In this document: one piece after another, positions 35,642-53,100 of the stretch
Numbering within the stretch: position 1 is the stretch's first letter
Layout: each line of letters opens with the position of its first letter
Assembly: GCA_964019415.1 (NCBI GenBank)
Contig: OZ025875.1
Coordinates: 4,855,306-4,919,305 of the forward strand
Source: Ianthella basta
Taxonomy: Eukaryota; Porifera; Demospongiae; Verongiida; Ianthellidae
Length of the DNA stretch: 64,000 nucleotides
Direction of reading: 5' to 3'
Translations under genes and position numbers: made by a program
The notes under the pieces: generated by a model
What the model saw: the letters and a program-made list of their open reading frames with translations, nothing else
The model's database searches: none
What the model was told of the DNA's origin: nothing

Positions 35642-35721
35642 CGTTTGGTTAATTAACTGCCAAATGACATCTGCCAACCCTGGCTAGTGGAGTTCTTAAC
35701 TTGGAAACAAAGTCACTTGAA

Positions 35722-36168
35722 GTCACCACACTATCTCCTTCCTAAGCACAGCATTCCTTACAAGCCATATTGATCAGGTGGACGTTTCTGACAGTCACTT
35801 CTTCTCTTTGGCTGTTGTTGGAGTAGTTCCTCCAGACCCCATTCCTTTGGGGTTCCCACTGGGTGGTGTCCCTTCACTCATAGGACTGGGACTTGATCAT
35901 GCCACAGCCTCTATGATCCCAGAATCCCCACTGGTGTTCAGCCATGTGCATGGGGGGTTTGGATCTAGCATACTTCCACAGTCAATTCCTATGTGCAACC
36001 TTTGGCTTGGTATTGGGCCCTAAGCATATTCTGTAGATGAGGTCGTTGATCTTTCTGATGACAAGGACGTCCCCTTCCATAGTCTTTATAGTTTTGGGCT
36101 CGCCCCTTTCCTTTGCTGGGGACATGTAGCCACCACTGCATCACTGACTGCCAGTGGTTGTCCTGCCT
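35722..36168. other. Intergenic, nothing firm
   Basis: Contains open frames on both strands (for example 35,778-36,023 +), rich in Pro/Gly/Leu, with no recognised family. Probably repeat-derived. Confidence 0.35.
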
Positions 36169-36431
36169 CAAGGGTGTAGCCAGGAATTTGGGAGGGGGGT
36201 TCTAGTACCAAGGATGCACACCGTATGACACTCGTATGACGTCACGAATAAATGGCCACCAACGGACAGGTGGGGTCTGGTATGTAACCGTTTACCATTA
36301 AACGAGACAGTGTCTGCTAGCTAGCGCATGTGCCAGACTTCTATCACCCTAAATGCACATAATTCATGGCCACAGTCAGGAGGGAGGGGGGTTAGTCCGA
36401 ATCCCCCGAGCCCCCCCTGGCTACACCCTTG
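36169..36431. mobile_element. MITE with TIR CAAGGGTGTAGCCAGG
   Basis: Begins CAAGGGTGTAGCCAGGAATT and ends CCTGGCTACACCCTTG, a perfect 16-bp terminal inverted repeat. G-rich and C-rich runs lie just inside the two ends. Flanked by TGCCT at 36,164-36,168 and 36,432-36,436 (possible 5-bp target duplication). No coding capacity. Short elements with this kind of GTAGCCAG end are widespread in animal genomes. Confidence 0.85.
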
Positions 36432-36436
36432 TGCCT

Positions 36437-38074
36437 GCAGCAAGTCATATCTTTGTTTCATCCTAGCAGATGTTAGCTTGAGGTGTTCCCAGACAAACAG
36501 TGAATTCTTCCAGTCTGTGACCTAACTGTAGTGTACTGCATATCTGATCCTGTGCCTTCATCTTCTGGACATCCCATTCAGCAGCAGGTCAACAGGCATG
36601 CAGTCACAAATCTCTACCAAAGAAGTCTTAGCAGAGTAACAACTAGTTGCTTCACAGACAGCTGACCAGTATGCCATCATGAGGAGGGAATGTATTTACA
36701 CATCTGATCCAGCTCCTCAGTGGTTTATATATATTTTACTGAATTGTTGGAGCAGAGAACCTAGAAGTGATGGGTAAACTTGAGTGACTACAATGTATGG
36801 GAGTACTGCATTGAGGCCATTAATGATCAAAGATGAGTGCAACTGAACAAGGTTGCTGGGTTATACAGTATAGGATGTAGTGATGGAAGGGGGAGTGTGT
36901 CCAGGGAGGAAAGTACACATGTGGGTGCTATTGAGGTGTATAGCCTCAAGCCATGAGACATGTAGAATATAGATGGTATGCATTGTCAGCATATTATCCT
37001 ACAGTACTGATCAAAGCATCTCAAGCAGGAGGCACTAGCTTTGAGCACTGCACTGCAGTGCAGCTGCACTGATATTTGCAGATGGCACAATTTCCTTGCT
37101 TGGATAGAAATGTAGCTCATTAGTTCAACAAAGCTGTAAGGTAGAGGAGACTGGCCATGCAATTGCAAGACATGATGTATCAAATTTATGTCACAGTTAA
37201 TTGAAACATTCTGTATATCTTTGACACATGATAGTGCATGCAACAAAATTGTAATGTAAATTTACATGGTATTTATCATTAATTAACACAAGAAGAAAAG
37301 TTAATTAAGAAATGTAATAATTATAACCAAACAATAAGGTGCTTGTAGGACTTGTACAGCAATTAAACCTACATAATTATATGTCTTAAAATGTAACACA
37401 ACAGCACAAAATTAACACATACTGTTCAGCCATGTACTAAAGGTCTAGTCCACAGAAAGACACAGGTACAGTAAATGAATCGTGAGAGCTGCTATAGTTC
37501 ACTGTGCATATTAATTTTGCACCGCATCTTCTCCCAGATAATGAGTAGTCATGCTATCTAAAATCCATTGTACTTGGCTAATTCTTCATTCCATATCCAT
37601 GGCCAGAGTAGGGGTTTTAGTAAAGGAATACTTCACAGTCTTTTAACATCCTTCCAAGTGAGTACTTCACGCTGACTTCACTGCAAGCCAACAGAAGTGA
37701 GTGCATGTACAGTATCTAAAACTCAGCAGGGCCAAAAATTCAGTTTGCTCCCCCACCCCCATTATAGTTCATGAGGTGTGTTACCGACTACATAGCTACA
37801 TCCCCATTACCTTCAGGACTGAGTGGATCCACAGCCTGATTTGCTTTTAGCAGCACTGCCATGCTTTGCACTTTGAGCGAGAAGTCTTGATAAAAACCTT
37901 TTGTTTGGCTTACCAGTACGATTGGGGAGCCTGAACATGGTTAAGCAGCGTGAGACAATATCAACAACACCATTCCAAGCTACAGTGCACCACATGTGCC
38001 AAGCACGCATGCGAGGACATGAAGTCTCCCTGCATCACTTTACATGAGTTCCTCCAATTCCCCCATGGCCAGTG
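36437..38074. other. Intergenic, nothing recognised
   Basis: AT-rich from about 37,240. No supported ORF, RNA or repeat. Confidence 0.5.
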
Positions 38075-38176
38075 GGTTTATTCACTTGAAAAGGATCCTT
38101 TGTGGCTAGGGGTAGACATGCTTATAATCTATTACTGAACTTCACTAGCCAAATCTTGGAAAATAATTACCAAACG

Positions 38177-38206
38177 TTTCGACAATCATTCGGTTGTCTT
38201 CATCAG
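38177..38206 (-). ncRNA. Hammerhead ribozyme motif, left end of Penelope element 1
   Basis: Minus strand reads GCCA-CTGATGA-A-GACAA-loop-TTGTC-GAAA-CGTT-TGGT. The core residues CTGATGA and GAAA are intact, stem II is 5 perfect pairs, stem III is reduced to A-U and C-G, and stem I can form GCCA/TGGT with one G-U. This is the minimal type I form reported from Penelope-like elements. Confidence 0.8.
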
Positions 38207-40340
38207 TGGCAGGTACAAAAACAGAAGGTGACTCGCTTTATATGACAGTACGTAGGTGAGTTGACAGGTGATGAGTAAGTTGGATGGCATGCAGGATACA
38301 GTGGGGATGTCTAACAAAATAACAACTAGTTCCTAAGTTTCTACGGATAAAAGCCCTAGTCCCTTTGTATGACGGTGAACGGAGCATGCTAGCCATCAGT
38401 TCCTGTGTGCACTGCTTGAACACATCCACTGCATTATCCTCTGCCTGGAGTGGGACCTACGGTGAAGACGCCATGTACTAACGGAATCCCTGGCAATGCT
38501 TGAGTCACTATGTGCCGAGGTACAGTGTACAGAGCAGGAGAAGTGCAAGACCAGGCAGGAGCGGAAGTTTGATGCTCTGCTGAGTAATGTGCAACAATGG
38601 AGAGGCCAGCGAGCCCGGGATGAAGCCAGCAATCGCGCAAAATGGGTGGTAATCATGCAGGTCCCTGTCTATGGACAGCCTTCTGACGGACACAAAGACA
38701 TATAAGAAACTGGTGAAGGATCCCACCCCGAGACTAGAAAGAGAGATGAATGAGATGCTGCTGCAGCTGAAGAAGTTGGGTTCCATCACCGTTTGTCTCT
38801 ATGACTAGTTGAGATCTTCAGCAGGACATCTCCCACTCTTGTGCAGACTACCAAAGTTGCACAAACCGGAGGTCCCGCTATGACCAATAGTGTCATTCCT
38901 GCACTCCCTGACCTACCAGCTGTCGAAGCACCTTGCGACCATTTTGGCCCCCCATTGTAGGCAACTCACCATCACATGTAAAAGGTCCAGAGCCTTCACC
39001 GAGTTCATCAAGCCACAAGTCCTCTCAAGCAATGAGCTCCTCGTCCCCTTTGATGTTGTGTCACTTTTCACTAACGTTCTTGTGCAACTTGCAACGGAGG
39101 TGGCACAGCGCAGACTCAGGGATGATGTGGGCCTCAAGGACCGCACAGGTCTTGACGTGAAGGAGGTGATGAAACTCTTAGAGTTCTGCCTGTCAGCCAC
39201 ATACCCTTTCTATTGTGGAGGCATGTACCAACAGACCTTCGGGACTGCAGTGGGTCCCCTATCTCAGTAACAATTGCCAACCTAGTCAAGGAGGACGTTG
39301 AGGAAAGAGCGCTGGCAACCACAGACATCCTCCTGAGGCTCTGGAAACATTACATGGACGACACATGCACAGCACTCCCGGCCTCACTAGTGCAGGAGTT
39401 CTTAGACCACCTCAATGGAGTGGAACCCAGCATACAGTTCAAAGTTGAGATGGAGTCAGAGGGCAAGCTCCCATTTTTGGATTGCTACTTCAGCGGGACT
39501 CAGACGGCTTCATCTCAACAACTGTGTTCAAGAAAGCCACCCACACGGACTCACTGGCTCACAAGCTTGCAGTGGTCAAGACATTGCACAGCAGGGCAGG
39601 AGCAATCTGCTCAGACGTGACTGCCAAGGACCAGGAGGCTAGGCACATCAGACAGGCCCTCATCAGCGATGGCTACCCCAGAGGGGTCATTCAGCGCCAT
39701 ACGACACCAGCCTGCAAAAGACCCACAGATGACCAGTCTCAAGGCCCGGTGGTCATCCTCCTTTATGTACAAGGTCTGCCTGAAGTGGTGCTACGGGTCC
39801 TCACTCCACTAGGAGTGAGAGTCTCCTTCCACCCAAACACCACCCTCAGACAGCTACTGGTGAGACCGAAGGATCGCATTCCTACAGAAGAGCTGGCAGG
39901 AGTGGTGTACAAGGTTCCATGTGCTGGTTGCAGAGCCACTTATGTAGGTCAGACAAGCCAATGCCTGGGAAAGCGAATGAAAGAGCACCAGAAAGCTGTG
40001 GAATCTGGAGACTGTGCGAACTCGGCACTGGCTGAGCACGCATGAAGCCACCACCACCCCGTCGACTGGGAGAATGTGAGAGTGCTGGAACAGGAACCCT
40101 GTCTGTACCATAGGCTTAGCTTAGAGTCAATTCACATCAGGTCGTATCCTCACACATTGAACAGAAATAGTGGCACATTGTCCTCAGCTTATAACTCATT
40201 ATTATGTTAGACGTCCCCACTGTATCCTGCATGCCATCCAACTTACTCATCACCTGTCATCTACCTACTGTTGTTTACCCCCACCCCCCATACATTGTAG
40301 CCAATATAAAGCGAGTCACCTTCTGTTTTTGTACCCGCCA

Positions 40341-40370
40341 CTGATGAAGACAACCAAATGATTGTCGAAA
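40341..40370 (+). ncRNA. Hammerhead ribozyme motif, right end of Penelope element 1
   Basis: Plus strand reads GCCA-CTGATGA-A-GACAA-loop-TTGTC-GAAA-TGTT-TGGC. Core and stem II are intact, stem I GCCA/TGGC pairs fully, and the short stem III has one G-U. It faces the opposite way to the copy at the left end. Confidence 0.8.
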
Positions 40371-40456
40371 TGTTTGGCAATTATTTTCAAGATTTGGCTA
40401 GTGAAGTTCGGTAATAGATTATGAGCAGGTTTATTCACTTCTCTCGCTGCATGCCC

Positions 40457-42270
40457 CTAAGATCTTGTTGCATCATACACATACCATCCTGATGGTCCAT
40501 ATTCATCTGCTCGCATCTTTGCCCGTTTGCTTTCCTGTAGAATGGCTTCAAGAGCCTCTCTAAGAGGTATGCATAATAAGAAAACAGTGTCACAAAAACA
40601 GTTTAATTATAACATTAAACTGCTACAACACATGGCACATAACATGATAGTGCATTTAATTACACAAACCTTCTCAGTGTGTCATCCTCCGATTCTTCTC
40701 CAATTTGATTACCAACAAACCCTCTCTTTTCAAAGCGCTTTGATTTTCGTAAAAGTTTCCTTTCTTTCGCAGATGTCTTTAAGTGTGAGAGTGAGTCCTT
40801 AGCACCCTTCTGCTCCAGCTTTCCATTTCTGCTCAGAGCATTTCTGTCATTGGCAGCATGACTCACATCTGGCAAACGACCACAAACAGACTGCTGACAA
40901 ATTCTTCCACTCTTATTCACAACGTCAACACTCCCCTCTACCTGTGACATACAGGCAAGAAGAGAACAGTACATGATGGAAATCACCAAATTGATATTAG
41001 GCGATGATAGACTATTGTTTACTTAAGATACCAGTAAATAGTGGAGGTCATAAAGCAGCTCCTCATACACCAGACCCCCCTGAAGAAGAGCATGGTATTA
41101 TTGCACACACCCTCTGGCTTGTGTCCAGGACAAGATCCTGTCCTGGCCAATCAGATTCACCGTTTGCTATAGGATGTCAGCCTAAAATGTAGACATGGCG
41201 CTGGCTTCCTCAAAGGATATCGTTGGAATTTGCAGTGGTTTCACTCTGATACACTCTCAAAACAGAGTAAGAACAAACCGTACAAGCGAAACAATGTGAA
41301 CCTATGCATTCCTAGTCTGGCGCGCTAGCCCCTACTTCTGGCCCCCGATTGCGCGTGGGCAGGGAAGGTAGGCTGCCCACGCGCAATCGGGGGCCGGAAG
41401 TAGGGGCTAGCGCGCCAGACTAGTGCATTCCATACTTCCTCACTGCACTACCGCACTATATTGTGCAAGAGTTAACCACAGTTATGCAACAATCACCTTC
41501 CTATGGCATGAGTACCAATACCCACTACCATTGATTCTGTTGCTGGACAGATGAATAACTTTATACGTTGTTGTCACTGCTGCAATAGTGAACAATGGCT
41601 AGGAAATCTTCTCCTCCATGTTGGAACACCAACGAGTTCTCAAGTCTTCTGGTTTGAACTAGACTGAGAATACCTGGTAAGCTTGACTAGTAGTGAACCA
41701 CTAAGAGATGGGCTACTTGGATCATATACCCATACTCTCAATATGATAGAAGCCACACAAGTAGCAGACAAAAAAAGTGCCACCACACACAGTTGCATAG
41801 CTAATTACCCACAACCTTTCAAATATCCCCAAAGGTATAAAATATCTCTATAGTACAAGATCAGTTCACTTCGGCTTCGGTGTTGGACACATATAGACAC
41901 TAGTAACTGAAAAGTAAGTCAGACATTACCACTGATCGACGTCGGCATCACGTGCCAATAAAGTAAGCGTTCACGAAGTCACCTTTGGTTGCCTCATTAG
42001 CTCCTACTTTTACATGCACACATACTTAGCTTATATACAATGTCATGTCAATACCCGTTTGGAGACGCTTGCCTCTCGTTCTGTTTTCTCAGTATCTTCT
42101 CTACTGCAATCCGTCTTCTCCGTGGGACACTTGACTGCCGCCAACTCTGACGCAGTGGGATGATTTGTATGTTTGAACGATACCAGGGTGGATATTGTGC
42201 ACTTGCGAACGACTTCGAATTCACCACCGTTCGAGCTCGTTTCACCAAGTGCGTCCATTTTATTTATCAA
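40457..42270 (-). CDS. Small basic protein, not recognised
   Basis: Three exons read on the minus strand: 42,055-42,270, 40,670-40,941 and 40,457-40,529 (stop 40,457-40,459), all in phase, 187 codons. The first ATG is at 42,268-42,270. A second at 42,256-42,258 has a better context (AAAATGGAC) and would give MDALGETSSNGGEF. The middle exon is rich in Lys/Arg (LKTSAKERKLLRKSKRFEKR), looks nuclear or RNA-binding in character, and ends in an acidic patch. The last exon gives SKRAKMRADEYGPSGWYVYD, a compact ending that looks conserved. I do not know the family. The last splice acceptor (GAAAG, 40,530-40,534) is chosen because it keeps this ending in frame; the alternative CAG four bases earlier would shift it. 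Confidence 0.55.
41312..41423. mobile_element. Near-perfect hairpin element with TGCATTC target duplication
   Basis: Arms of ~51 nt from CTAGTCTGGCGCGCTAGCCC to its complement, with one or two mismatches, around GGAAGGTAGG. Flanked by TGCATTC at 41,305-41,311 and 41,424-41,430. It lies in the first intron of the small basic protein gene. It is GC-rich compared with its surroundings and looks recent. Confidence 0.8.
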
Positions 42271-42764
42271 CGAAATTCATTCGAGTGTGACGCGAGGTTG
42301 ATTCGAGTGACTAGGTGACTAGGCCCTAGTTCCTCACGATCCCATAATTAGTTGAATGGCAGCATTGCGCGTTGTGCAAACACATGGTAGGCAGTGACAT
42401 TAAGAGTATTTTTGTATAGTACTGCAACTTGCGTGTGTGCGTGTGTGCGCGCACGCGCACACACTTTACTATGTTACACCTGTAGTGCAGTGGTGTTTAT
42501 ATTCATAAATGTGGACTTTAGCATTACGCAACACTGGATTGCAGGATCTATGATTACAGGTACAGCCGATTCAGATCGGTTGCAAATGGTGCGACGTCAT
42601 AACAACTGGCAACACAGTACTGGACAGTAGGATGACACTGTGTGGCAGCATAGATATGGTGGCAGTATTGCATCACTCCATAATATTATGAATGATTCCA
42701 ACATATGATGTGCAAACTGACCCATGTTACCCAGAATCATTTTTTATTGCTATTTACATACGTA
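42271..42764. other. 5' flank of the small basic protein gene
   Basis: Presumed promoter side. A (GT)(GC)-alternating stretch at 42,431-42,462 could adopt Z-DNA. No TATA box recognised. Confidence 0.4.
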
Positions 42765-42765
42765 T

Positions 42766-42947
42766 ACAGTGGTTTCATGATTTCTAGTCCCGATTGACGG
42801 TAATTTTTGATCACATGAGTGAAGTATTGGAATGATAGGCTCATACGTAGCACGTGTGAGCCATCGTCCAATACTTTACTCACAGGATTGAGTGCAATGT
42901 GCAAATGTCAATCGGGACTAGAAATCGTTAAACCGTACGACCACTGA
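42766..42947. repeat. Palindromic MITE
   Basis: Ends CAGTGGT and ACCACTG. Inside, TTTCTAGTCCCGATTGAC pairs with GTCAATCGGGACTAGAAA, and the centre holds a second inverted pair (GTATTGGA...TCCAATAC). TA lies just outside on the left, as for Tc1/mariner-type insertions. Confidence 0.7.
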
Positions 42948-43649
42948 TTGTATGAAGTACGTACGTAAAGTTTAAACAAGTCTAAGGATAATAGTAAAAT
43001 GACTATGACATCATACTAAAACTAAGGATTAAGACACCTTACAGGAATGAATAAGTAATTAGAACATGCAGAAATTCAGCAAAATCGGCCAAATCTAAGA
43101 ATCATGCCAAGTTAACTGTAATTATGCGAGCATGCATGTTATATGAGGTGTAGGTTATGCACATGCATTTTGTCTACCAGACGTACAGACACTGGCATAG
43201 TGTGTCAGTGACAAACATAGTACAGGTGCACACGCTTTAGAGCAAGACAAATCATAGATACTCAAGCATCTATGTACAAATGAAGGCCTGCAGGCCAGCA
43301 ATGGTGTAAGTCAAACGGCATCAATGTAAATGTATGTATCTATGTACTTCACACATACAGATAACATGTACACACAGGCATAGGTTGTATATGTACGTGT
43401 ACAGTACCACACACACACAATGCTGGCCTGGCCCTTTTATTTGTATAGTGAATAGTTGGCTTGTAAATGGGCATATAATTATGTCATTACTCCATGCTCA
43501 ATTGACCATAAATTGAACTAGTGTAGAACAGAAAGTGCAATATAGTCACAGACTTCTGTCACCACAACTGTGACTACATAATCTTAGTCAACAGAGTGAA
43601 GAGTACATTCACATACAAAAGAAGCTGTAGTAAAGTCACTGTTATATAT
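42948..43649. other. 3' flank of FIP1
   Basis: No gene. On the minus strand an AATAAA lies at 43,436-43,441, 209 bp beyond the FIP1 stop, and may be its polyadenylation signal. Confidence 0.45.
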
Positions 43650-50106
<6,457 letters not shown>

Positions 50107-50143
50107 TTAAGGTGGTTAATTGCAGGGGTTTCCTCACACAGAA
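50107..50143. promoter_or_regulatory. 37-bp gap between divergent start codons (bidirectional promoter region)
   Basis: The FIP1 start codon (minus, 50,104-50,106) and the TXNDC15-like start codon (plus, 50,144-50,146) lie 37 bp apart, with CpG-containing sequence on both sides and no TATA box. At least one 5' UTR must begin inside the other gene's first exon or intron, or both are extremely short. Confidence 0.7.
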
Positions 50144-53100
50144 ATGGCCGCCATTGTGGCTTGGTTGTTTATGTGGACTGCTTTACTCTTACAGGTGTGC
50201 CCTCAGTGTGTCGCCATCCCAGCAGAAAATTTGAACACATGTTTTGACTCCAAAACGAATCCAGTCAACTCTTTTCTAGCTGTCACTTACAAAAATGTGT
50301 CGTTTGGCAAGCGAGTGGAAGGCCCTCCCATTCCTTGTGTTAACTTGCAGCACCTATCGCCGTCCTCCTTGGCCGCTTACCCTCCTCTCGGTCAGGCGGT
50401 TGAGGTGAGCGATGTCAAGCTTTGGAATTTGCTGAACAACGCCAGTCACGATGGTCTCTGTGCCTTGGTATTCTTCTATGCTAAGTGGTGTCCTTTCTCT
50501 GCCAAAGCTGCCACAAAGGTCAATGCTCTGGGGAGGATGTTCCACTCCCTACCAGTGGTGGCCATTGATCTACAAGAATACGAATGGTGAGACTAACGTA
50601 CAGCTCGTATTAGCAAGGCTGTGCACATGGTGGTTCACACATAATTTTATTGCATTTGGGAAGCCATATTGCTTCCTGCCCTATGCTTGAATGGAAGGAT
50701 ACAACAGCAAGTTCTATCTTTCTTAACATCCTTTGGGATGGGCCCCAGTGTCCTTATTTTATAGGTATTTTTTGCACATGTTTCTGTGAACAGAGCTGAT
50801 ATAGTAGGCAGTGTCCACACCATAATGATTCGTATAATTCAACCAAATCATCTTCAATAAATCACTATTGACATTTCACCTACAAATCAAAACTAAACTA
50901 GTGGGCAGTGTGGAGCTATCAGCAGCTGTGTGGTGTGCAGACTTCTCATCGTCCACTATCTTTAGTTTGATTTGCTGTACTCTGATGAAGGCCACAGCAT
51001 GTGAGCGGAAACTGTCAGTAATGGTTTATTGAAGATCATTTGGTTGGAATTGAATGATCCAATATTATGTGTATGTGTGGATATCCGGCCTAGCATGCCA
51101 CTTTGTGAATACTGTCCACATTGGAGCAGTTTGCTCACTTCAGGTGTGTCCTTTGTAAGGGACACCACTGTACAGTGCTGGACCACACCCCACTTGCTGA
51201 TAGTGACCCATCGGTCGGCTGCCTGTTGCTTCAGCAAGATATGATGGTGCATGCTGTGTACATGGCCCTTTGCTGATGAGATGTGGGTTGCTGTGCAGTG
51301 GTTGATATGGAATGATTGTAAGAGATATCACAGCTAGGGAGGGTCTGATGGATGAGACTCTGATTCATAGTGATCTGAGACTGATAGTAATTGTGTCTTC
51401 CATAACACCATCTGGACTGTCACTGTCTATGCACAGTTGCCAGTAGGTGTTGTGGGTGAATGGTAGAGCATTGCAGCTTAAGCCAGAAGGCCTGGGATTG
51501 ACTCCAGTAGTACCACCTTTCTATCAAGCTCTTTGCCATTCAAAGATGTACAGTCCATCAGACTCCTCTCCTGTCATGTTTCAAGTTGCATAAACATACA
51601 TATGGCTCTCTTCTACCGTGGACATGTACGTAGCTGTAATGCTTTGTACCATGACCGAGGTCTGACAGGTCAAAGGCTACAACTCTGGCAGTTTGTACTA
51701 TACACTAGCCACGCATACAGTACGTATGCCATAGACATCAACTTGGTAGACAAGACCATCAGGATCGTTGTAGTAGCAATAGTCAGTCATAGCCTACAGC
51801 AGTGTGACCAGCTTACAGTCTCACTGCTCTGCATGTGCGTAGGAAGCAGGCCAGCTTATCTTCACATCACCCATGCATATCCCAGGTAACAGCTGTCCTA
51901 CAGTTATGGAACCGATTGCAGGACTGCATAAACAGCTACCCGCAGTCACACCACCATGAACTCACACACAGTAGTGTAAAATAGTTGGCAGACTGTGTTG
52001 CCGAAGGAACTAGCATGGTTTGATCTCCCTAATGAAATATACTGTTGGACAGACAGGCAGACAGAGGCGATAAGACCTGTGACCACCTGTCCAGCAGCAG
52101 TGGAATAGCAGGCCGAGTAATGCCATGTATGGTGCGACACCAGAGCTTGGCTAATGTGTTGCAGATTGACTGGGAGTGTGTACTCCACTGGGAGGAAGTG
52201 TTTAGTTGCTGCAGGGGCATGCTAGTAATTACTGGATGCTGCCTACCCACTTGGGTGGTGAAGATAAGCCATCCACATGACCATCTATGGTGCTGTGCCT
52301 GGCCTACTGTATTGCAGCATGTGTCCGCATTGCTGTACCAGCTGCACTGTTTGCTGTAGGGGTTGGAGTCATGCAAGGTTGCTAGGCAACTGCCTGCTCC
52401 GCTGGTGTGAATAATAGTACTTTTGATGATGCAGAGTTGTTGTGTACAGCGCTGGTCCATTGTGCTGCCGGTGGCACTGTATTGAGCAGGGTGGTCAGAC
52501 AGATAAAGGGTTGTCAGTGAGTGGTGTATACTTACCTGTAGTCATGTTTGAAACCTTTGTGTGTTCATACAAGTTCGCTGGCGGCCGTAGCTATGGCCAT
52601 AAGGTAGACAGTAGCATGATGTGTTATTTAATTAACATAACAATATTTATTGCCCAATACAATTATGCAGCATATGTATTTAGTGATGATCACAAACTGG
52701 CAGAAAAGGGTACAGCAGAGCGCTGCTGTTTGTGTGTTGGCTCAATTAGAGGTGAAGTGGGCAGGAGCAGTGCAGCACAGATGACATGGGTGGTGTTATG
52801 TCTCATGCAGTTGACTTTGATGATGTCTGCATCATTGGGCTTGCATACAAACACAGGATGTAGTAGGTGTTATGAGCAGTGCTCCTTTCTGAATAAAGTG
52901 CTATGCATGCTGTGCATGTGTTGTGCTCTTTAGTATGAGTCCTTTGATTCACTCGATAGTAAATTGTGCGTAGCTACATTTGGTTGTAGTGGACGCGAAT
53001 CCATTTCCGTACTATTGGTGTTGGTTGACTGTCAGTGTGATGAGCTGAACTAATAAGCCAGAGTGCTGATTAGAGGTACATGTGTACGAAGGTGGGAGTT

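Larger units (their letters stand above)
34408..35708 (+). mobile_element. Penelope-like element 2, 5'-truncated, broken
   Basis: Bounded by 13-bp direct repeats AAAGTCACTTGAA at 34,395-34,407 and 35,709-35,721. Inverted ends: about 34,450-34,700 pairs with about 35,420-35,700. Between them is the C-terminal end of a Penelope polyprotein (about 34,735-35,330): GLVRRHWHP, then LTLRQALLNLKDHVP, then the GIY-YIG-type start GVIYRIPAMPV followed by decayed sequence. Each inverted end carries a hammerhead-like core: minus strand 34,511-34,537, plus strand 35,614-35,641. The reverse transcriptase is absent. Confidence 0.8.
38088..40427 (+). mobile_element. Penelope-like retroelement 1, nearly full internal region, broken
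   Basis: Bounded by 13-bp direct repeats GGTTTATTCACTT at 38,075-38,087 and 40,428-40,440. Ends are inverted copies: about 38,122-38,330 against about 40,200-40,423. Inside, on +, are an N-terminal part from about 38,450, a reverse transcriptase at about 38,830-39,480 (LLVPFDVVSLFTNVLVQLA; HYMDDTCTALPASLVQEFLD with YMDD-type palm), and a C-terminal GIY-YIG endonuclease at about 39,890-40,045 (VVYKVPCAGCRATYVGQTS with the later KEHQKAV). Several interruptions make it inactive. Reverse transcriptase plus GIY-YIG is the Penelope hallmark. Confidence 0.88.

Noticed and set aside
39041-39480. Host gene reading for the RT frames at 38.9-39.6 kb
   Set aside because: RT palm motif, GIY-YIG end, inverted ends and target duplication show a Penelope-like element.
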